64,000 nucleotides of DNA from Syncephalastrum monosporum B8922 (taxonomy: Eukaryota > Mucoromycota > Mucoromycetes > Mucorales > Syncephalastraceae), in assembly GCA_000697355.1 (NCBI GenBank), contig JNEN01001261.1:1-64000 (forward strand). Direction: 5' to 3'. The position numbers and the translations under genes are program-made. This document shows, piece after piece, positions 58,241 through 64,000 of the stretch. Numbering within the stretch: position 1 is the stretch's first letter; each line of letters starts with the position of its first letter. Under the pieces are notes generated by a model. That model saw only the letters and a list, made by a program, of their open reading frames with translations. It was not told the origin of the DNA and made no database searches.

Positions 58241-58784
58241 ACAATTTCGTCTCCTTTTCGCAGCTGGTAGCAAAGCACCATTCGCCCTGTATACAGAACA
58301 CCGGTCAGTGCTCGTCCTTATTCCGTCTCATACGTTTCTGTTTACCAGTCTTGCTGGAAGCGCTCATCAGAACCGAAAACAGCTTCCAGGATGGGGTCTA
58401 GATACCGGTGTGCGAAGCTGTCTTCCAGCATGCGCTTTCCACTGTTCTTCTTTATCAAACGACCAGATCTATCTATCTATACAGCCATTTCAAAAGGTAA
58501 AGTCGCTGATTTTGAGTGTGATGTCGTGCAAAAAAAGTTGTGTGCAACAATAAAGTCGCTTGATCCAGCAATGAAGTCGTAATGAGCTTCGTTTATTTTT
58601 ACTTGTCGCTTGGTCATAACCCAATAAAATTCTTGGTATTTTCTTTGGGTATAGATGAGCGACACCCCCCCCCTTATTCTCTTAGTTCTCTCTTTTTCTT
58701 TTACAGTTTATTTTACACACATAATGAGTATGCAATTTTTTACGAAGATGGGCAGGGACATGTTGATGAACATGGAATTGAGCC
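58241..58784. other. Transposase upstream region
   Basis: No gene. AAGTCGCT/AAGTCGTAATG motifs recur at 58500-58580, and a C-run occurs near 58665. One terminal repeat of the downstream transposon may lie here, but I could not match it to a partner. Confidence 0.35.
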
Positions 58785-60005
58785 ATGGATCTTGTTGATG
58801 AGGAGTTGTTTGCTATCGAGACGCTTAGCTCTCGTACTCAGTTCCTAAAGAATAAGCCTCCAGAAAGACCTTCTAATCCTGCAATGCATACAACTGCAGT
58901 TGAAAGGAATAGTGAAGTTGTTGACATGGAGTTATGTAGTAAGCGGCGCTATACATTTTACTCTGATGACGAGAAAACTAGATTTTTTCATCTATTTTTC
59001 AGTAAAAGCTTGAGTGCTTCTGCCGCTGCGAGACAGCTAGGTATTCACGTTCGTGCTGCCCAGAGATGGGTCAAACCTTATTACGAAGACCCTGAAAGCA
59101 TCTTCGAAAAGAAGAAAAAATCAGGTCGACATCGTATTCTTGGGGAAGAGCATCAGCAATGTCTTTTAAATTTCATTGATGAAAATCCATCTGCTGTTTT
59201 AATTGAAGTGGTTGAGCATTTATTGCAGAACTTTACAGAGCTCAATGTTTCACGCAGTACTGTTTATAACTTCATGACGACTCAATGCAATCTATCCATT
59301 AAACAGGCACAATTCCAACCCGTGGAAAGAAACTGTGAGGAAAAGATTCAACAAAGGTATGATTGGGTGCAAAAGTGGCAACAAACTGACTTGGACTTCA
59401 AAGCAAACTGCGTCTTTCTTGATGAATCAGCCTTTCATATCAATTTGAAACGAGGCATGGCTTGGTCAAGGAAGGGAACACCTGCAATAGTCACAATACC
59501 AACAACTAAAGCGAATTCAACATCAATTTTAGGGGCAATATCTGCCACCGGCTTAATTAATGTTAGCTTGAGAGTTCCAAAGCGTATCAAAAAGAGAAAT
59601 CTTGGTCATGAAACTAACGGTTATAGTATAGGAACGGTGACAGGGCATTATCTGAGCTTTTTAAAGGCTACTCTTGATGAAATGGACAAGTAACCAGAAA
59701 TGGAGGGTCATTATCTCGTCATGGATAATGCTCCTATCCATAGCTCAACTGATATAGGCAAATATATTCACTCTCGAGGATATCGGTATGTTTATCTTCC
59801 TCCGTATTCTCCTGAACTGAATCCAATTGAGCAGTTTTGGTCTGTTGTCAGGAGTAAAGTGAAGCGAAATAAGTTCCTCGAGAAAGAGACGCTGATGACT
59901 AGAATTAGTGAAGCATGTGATAGTTTGTATTTGAGTGACTTCAAAGGCTTTGTCTCCCATTCTGCTAAATGCTTCTGTAAGTGTCTCAACAAAGAAAAAT
60001 TATAA
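58785..60005 (+). mobile_element. Tc1/mariner-IS630-type transposase with one premature stop
   Basis: A single reading frame of 406 codons interrupted once by TAA at 59691-59693. N-terminal helix-turn-helix: LSASAAARQLGIHVRAAQRW and a second LNVSRSTVYNFM. Catalytic core: NCVFLDESAFHINLKRGMAW (first Asp), then after the stop HYLVMDNAPIHSSTD (second Asp) and YLPPYSPELNPIEQFWSVVR (Glu). DD-E spacing and the PPYSPxLNPIE motif place it in the Tc1/mariner-IS630 superfamily of cut-and-paste transposases. No introns or frameshifts; one point change separates it from an open gene. I found no convincing terminal inverted repeats, and the closest downstream structure is a minisatellite. Confidence 0.9.
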
Positions 60006-60064
60006 AGCTTTGGTTTAGAGAAATCTGTGTTAAAAAAAAAAAAATACAAATCCTTTCCACATCG

Positions 60065-60201
60065 TGCAGCCTTTGCAGCCTTTGCAGCCTTTGCGACCAT
60101 TTTGCAGCCTTTCCAGCCTTTCCAGCCTATTTTGCAGCCTTTGCAGCCTATTTTGCAGCCTTTGCAGCCTATTTTGCAGCCTCTGCAGCCTTTGCAGCCT
60201 T
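60065..60201 (+). repeat. GCAGCCTTT minisatellite
   Basis: About fifteen 9-bp units (GCAGCCTTT with CAGCCTATTTT variants), starting 60 bp after the transposase stop codon. It follows a 13-A run and may mark the 3' end of an inserted element. Confidence 0.85.
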
Positions 60202-60389
60202 AGTCTGCTTATTCCATGTTATTCTGATTATCCAGTTGAATGGGTGCTTTAAGAGTATATATCATTATCATGCAGACCAAAGACACCTTTTTTAATGCAT
60301 GATATCATTGGGGATAACGCAGGGGACATAGAACGGAGTGGAAATATTGGATAAGGATAAAACCTATGGGTATGAAGAGGATTTGACCA

Positions 60390-60690
60390 TTAATGAGTAT
60401 AATGGCTTGTGATCGATTTGCGTTTACGACATGTTCTGGGATCAATGATTTCGCAAACGATATGATCTGTAATGGTGAGAGGATGTGTATCATAGCCGTG
60501 AAGCTCTCGGAGAGCAACCTGCGCAAAACTCGCAACAATGTTCATGACCTTGTCTAACTGCGCAAAGAGTAAAGGGATTTCGGCCAGAATTATAGGCAAC
60601 TGAATGTGCTCAATCTCGCACATTAGGTAAAGATGTTCTTGAGCACGACGCAGGATGTAAAAAGTACCATGGTTTCCTATGCAAATAACA
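60390..60690 (-). pseudogene. Fragment E of the PD-(D/E)XK-like family (C-terminal block)
   Basis: Minus-strand frame GNHGTFYILRRAQEHLYLMC, EIEHIQLPIILAEIPLLFAQ, LDKVMNIVASFAQVALRE. It lines up with the end of the intact gene (GYHVTFYLLTLEATGFYVMF, EVNSIHLPRTFQELSHFLVD, SDRIKNVMHIY): same order, same spacing, perhaps 30% identity. A 3' splice site (intron ending just before G-NHG) also fits the intron 6 position of that gene. The ExK-containing upstream exon was not found, so this is a fragment or a gene with exons I cannot see. Confidence 0.5.
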
Positions 60691-60767
60691 AAACAATAGA
60701 TCGTAAGGACATTACCATTCCCATTGAATGCATAAATTGATTTTACCAACAACTAGGAACCCAAATG

Positions 60768-61620
60768 TCATCCTAGCTTGAGTTTTGTCAGAGGCATCTT
60801 TTGCCAATTGGCCAACACGAGTGAGATCCTTGAGGCTGTGAAGGGTAGTCCCAGATATTGGAAGCTGTCTACATTCTTCAGCGTTTGTCCGTAGAGGGTG
60901 AAGGGCGGTAATGTCGTGTCAGGGCTGCTGGGGGCGTTAACCGCTGTGAGGTTGTGGTGGTAGGTAAGTTTAAAAAGAGGAATATAGAGATATGTAATGA
61001 GCACCAGTCAAACCACAAGGTATGTGTTTAACGTGTACGAGGATAAGAAAAGAAAAGAAATAAAGGTAATAAGGGAATCGAAGAGAAATATACGTCTCTT
61101 GATTGTACAATTGGAGAGAATAAAATAAGAGGAATGATACGTCTCTTGTGTGTGTAAAAAGAAATAAGAGGGCGGCTTGTGTTATCGGTGGAGTAGGCGA
61201 TTCCAACGGAGGTTGGATATTTATACTACTAAATTATGAGGGTTGGAACAAAAATGAATTTAAGTGTTGTTACGTGAAAAAGGTGAAGGTGAGTGGTTAC
61301 ATGAAGGAAAGGTGAAGGTGGGTTGTTATCTGAAAGAAGGGTGAAGGTAGGTGGTTACGCGAAAGAAAGGTGAAGGTAAACATTAGCAGAGACCCAAAAA
61401 AGGAAAGGGTCTTGTATCGGGCCATGCTAGGCGGGCAGATCAGTTTGACACCTTACACCGCGACACATTTGTCAGGGTGCCATTTGTTCCCCAGTTCGTA
61501 TGAGTGGCTTTCGGCGAGCTCCAGTAGGTAAGTCATATCTGTGGGTGAGCCAAAGAGGACGACATCGTCTGCATATAATAAGGCGTTGATGTGGATTCGT
61601 TGTACTACAGGGGGCCGTCT
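60768..61620 (-). mobile_element. Non-LTR retrotransposon reverse transcriptase fragments
   Basis: Minus strand. Upstream part (61453-61620): QRIHINALLYADDVVLFGSP with the YADD catalytic box, then LLELAESHSYELGNKWHPDK and a stop. Downstream part (60768-60910): FTLYGQTLKNVDSFQYLGLP, the block that follows the palm in LINE reverse transcriptases. Between them (about 60960-61440) lies unrelated sequence with a minisatellite, so the element is broken by an insertion or deletion. No endonuclease domain or poly(A) end seen. Confidence 0.75.
61270..61380 (+). repeat. GGTGAAGGT minisatellite, about 33-bp unit
   Basis: Four imperfect units of GAAAGGTGAAGGTGAGTGGTT type, each with GGTTAC/GTTATC and a variable tail. 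Confidence 0.7.
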
Positions 61621-61656
61621 CATCGGCCCGTAGATGACACCTCCCCGCATCTTTTT

Positions 61657-61808
61657 GCTGTAAGAGCACCTTTCTGCTGTAAGAGCACCTCCAATATTGA
61701 AACGCCGCTGTAAGAGCACTTTTCTGGCTGTAAGAGCACCTTTTTGCTGTAAGAGCACCTCCAATATTGAAACGCCGCTGTAAGAGCACTTTTTTGCTGT
61801 AAGACACC
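61657..61808 (+). repeat. GCTGTAAGAGCAC minisatellite
   Basis: Eight units built on GCTGTAAGAGCAC(CT)TTTT, with two carrying the longer CTCCAATATTGAAACGCC insert. Spacing of units is 18-19 bp, and about 36 bp where the insert is present. Confidence 0.85.
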
Positions 61809-62256
61809 TCTTGCTCTGACATGAGTGTGCGCAGGATTACAAAATTGATGTGAATGTTTAACTTGGTGCTTGAGCAATTTGCTCTTCCCTTGTTTCGCTG
61901 ATAGTCGCTTGCCGAGAGTCCAAATGATACGGTGCCAGTCTTAATAAGCATGAAAATACGACGGCCGAAATCATTTGCTGTTCGCGGCCGTGTCTTTGCA
62001 ATCCTTGTCTTGCGGCTTCGCATAGCATGTTACATTGCAGGATGCACAAGTAATGTTGTATCCAGGTCTGCGAAAGCAAAAGTTGAGAAGTGTAGTAAAA
62101 CCCGTACGTCGTCGTAAGTTCTGATGCTTGTCCGTTTAAAGACGTATTCAAATAATAGTTCTGTAAGGGCAATAAAAGGATCAAAAGACCTGTCCCAGAC
62201 GACTGGCTTTGTACGCGCGCAGACTTTAGCGCACAAAGTTTCAGCTAAGGACCTGA
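61809..62256. other. Spacer, no gene seen
   Basis: Short frames only. GCATAGCATG and GCGCACAAAG motifs do not form a recognisable element. Confidence 0.35.
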
Positions 62257-62487
62257 TCATCCTCGGTTGTTATCAGCGCAATTAGCTTTTGTGCAAAGGC
62301 TTATTTTTACACAAGATACACGGCAGACGATATCCACCGAGCCAACTTTCTCTGAGTCTCGGGCCAAGCGGGGATGACATGTGAATATGATGAACAAAAG
62401 TGGTTTGCTGAGCCCTTTACAGATTGCTGCAGCCTCGATATTGCGTTGATGCATACAATGATGGCCTTGTTTTATAAGCATAAACAC
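62257..62487 (-). mobile_element. Possible Helitron replicase remnant
   Basis: The 76-codon minus-strand frame reads ICKGLSKPLLFIIFTCHPRL, which resembles the Rep-domain block GKPDLFITFTCNPKW of Helitron replicase-helicases, preceded by HQRNIEAAA. Only this one block is recognisable, and the His-hydrophobic-His and tyrosine motifs are absent, so chance resemblance is possible. Confidence 0.3.
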
Positions 62488-62742
62488 CCGTAAACTGTAT
62501 TTAACAACGTCTCAAAGACATAATGGCCTCGCCTTCGCAGACCCAAGTGATTTTGACTGCCATTACGTGCATCAGATAATGTCAGCTCGAACAAGCCATT
62601 TGTTCGAAGTACGGTTTTTTAGGTGGGGGGAGGATAAGAAACCAACATTTTTTTTGAATTCCGCCCGTCAAGAAGTCGCTTTCTCAGCCGAGCCGATTGT
62701 TTTGCTTATTTAAATAAAGCAGAATTCCTGTCAGTTGGCAAC
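62488..62742. other. IND1 promoter region
   Basis: No gene; TTTAAATAAAGC (about 62709) may be a TATA-like element about 30 bp before the start codon. Confidence 0.35.
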
Positions 62743-63885
62743 ATGATCTGCCGACGCTTGTTCTCGACATGTCGGGCCTTATGCCATGAGAATCCTTTGG
62801 TAGTCGCACAGGTGACAATCTCTCTCCTATGAAATGCTGACCGTGGTGTAGGGTCTGCCCACCCACAAGGCGCCTCCAACGATCCCACGCGCCCAGCGCG
62901 GTTTGCCTAAAAAGATGGCGATTCCAGGCGTCAAGAATGTCGTAGCTGTGGCGTCCGGTAAGGGTGGTGTCGGAAAATCCACGACAGCAGGTAGTTCCTT
63001 GATTTTGCTAGAATATAAGCCTGGCTCTAATATACACATGTGTTCTCTACAAGTCAACCTTGCGCTGGCCGCTGCAGGTCTGAAGCAACGCGTGGGCATC
63101 CTCGACGCCGACATCTTTGGGCCTTCGATCCCATCCTTGATGAACCTCCAAGGCGAGCCGGACCTCACAGAAAAAGGTGACCGGCTGATACCCCTGATCA
63201 ATTACGGTGTCAAGTGCATGTCGATGGGATTTCTCGTCGATAAAGAGGCCCCGGTGGTATGGCGTGGTCTGATGGTCATGAAGGCATTGCAACAACTGCT
63301 GCACCAAGTCGAGTGGGGCAATCTTGATCTCCTCGTGATTGATATGCCCCCTGGTACGGGCGATGTGCAGCTGACCATCACACAACAGGTCGTTGTCAAT
63401 GGTATGTCAAAAGGTCGAAATCGCACGTGTCATCTTTTTGACGTGTTTTCGTTTATAAGGCGCTGTGATTGTATCGACTCCGCAGGATATCGCCCTCATT
63501 GACGCTGTCAAGGGAACCAACATGTTTAAGAAAGTGGATGTTCCTGTAAGCAATTTAAGACTTGGAGCAGTGACAAGAACCAGGACTGATCATAAGAATC
63601 TTATCGTGTACCAATTAGATTTTGGGCATGGTGCAAAACATGTCGCTGTTCATTTGCCCGAACTGCAACCACGAGACTCATATATTCGGTCAAGACGGAG
63701 CAAATCGCATGGCAGAAAAGTTGGGAATTCCATTTCTGGGTGAAGTGCCGCTCCATGCGGATATTTGCAAACTCTCGGACGCAGGCAAGCCCATTGTTGT
63801 CTCCCAACCCGAGAGTGCATTCGCAGGTCATTACCGGCAATTAGCACGTCAGATTCTAAATCGATTGGCAGAGGATAAAAAGTGA
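62743..63885 (+). CDS. IND1: IND1/NUBPL mitochondrial Fe-S P-loop protein
   Basis: Five exons: 62743-62799, 62852-62990, 63054-63401, 63460-63545, 63619-63885; 298 aa. Exon 1 encodes an Arg-rich mitochondrial leader ([19 protein letters not shown]). Exon 2 starts GLPTHKAPP and reaches the deviant Walker A loop [14 protein letters not shown]; exon 3 has [26 protein letters not shown] and the Walker B-like [12 protein letters not shown]. Exon 5 has [16 protein letters not shown] with the CPNC iron-sulfur ligand pair, then HIFGQDGA and [12 protein letters not shown]1/NUBPL carries [4Fe-4S] clusters for assembly of respiratory complex I in the mitochondrial matrix, so this fungus probably has complex I. 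Leader plus CxxC distinguish it from cytosolic NBP35/CFD1. Confidence 0.94.
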
Positions 63886-64000
63886 TCAATCCCCATTAAT
63901 AATAAGAGTGGCGGGGCTTTCCTTATCTGTGCGATACGATCCAGCGATGGAAGACTGGATCTATTGCACGAGCACACTTGCTCACTCATGATCTGCATGA
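63886..64000. other. Right edge, IND1 3' region
   Basis: 115 bp; CCATTAATAATAAG may be part of the polyadenylation signal. Nothing else seen. Confidence 0.35.

Noticed and set aside
61657..61808. Regularly spaced repeats that could suggest a CRISPR array
   Set aside because: Units are immediately adjacent with only short variable tails; no unique 30-bp spacers, and the genome is eukaryotic.

Overview
This is nuclear DNA of a filamentous fungus. Genes are split by many short GT-AG introns (mostly 45-110 nt), intergenic spacers are short, and the proteins are typically fungal or generally eukaryotic: Zn(II)2Cys6 regulator, gamma-tubulin, RPC82, VAM7, COQ10, IND1, an arrestin adaptor and a CSC1-type channel. 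An EBP-type sterol isomerase, a Fanzor gene and multicopy genes with a PD-(D/E)XK-like core point to an early-diverging lineage. My best guess is Mucoromycota, probably Mucorales; this is inference, because no rRNA or species marker is present.

Layout. 0-3.9 kb is retroelement debris: an LTR-like block, a Ty3/gypsy reverse-transcriptase piece, two LTR-like sequences repeated in the order B-A-B-A, and an integrase tail on the other strand. 4-8 kb holds VAM7 and a frame-disrupted Fanzor (eukaryotic TnpB-like, RNA-guided endonuclease family) gene, both on the minus strand. 9-43.7 kb is a conserved gene block: Zn-cluster/polyQ transcription factor, EBP sterol isomerase, CSC1-type channel, an unknown 310-aa protein, thioredoxin, a thioredoxin-like/CCCH-finger fusion, DHX35 helicase, arrestin-like adaptor, deoxyhypusine hydroxylase, an unknown 948-aa helical protein, gamma-tubulin, RPC82, an importin-alpha-like armadillo protein and COQ10. 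I resolved exon by exon the intron-containing genes of this block, the intact PD-(D/E)XK-like gene and IND1; each spliced model is open from start to stop.

44-62.5 kb is an accessory, repeat-rich island. Its centre is a complete seven-exon gene (47552-49481, minus, 506 aa) whose C-terminal half carries a PD-(D/E)XK-like core. It is flanked by two decayed copies in the opposite orientation and, further on, two divergent relatives. The island also holds non-LTR retrotransposon fragments, a coiled-coil pseudogene between 650-bp direct repeats, a nearly intact Tc1/mariner-IS630-type transposase with one premature stop, three minisatellites, and a second copy (inverted) of the LTR-like block seen at the left edge. 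62.7-63.9 kb returns to housekeeping with IND1 (mitochondrial Fe-S carrier for complex I).

There are no operons; functions are mostly unrelated. The items best worth follow-up are the Fanzor locus, the PD-(D/E)XK-like family cluster and the thioredoxin-like/CCCH fusion beside a normal thioredoxin.
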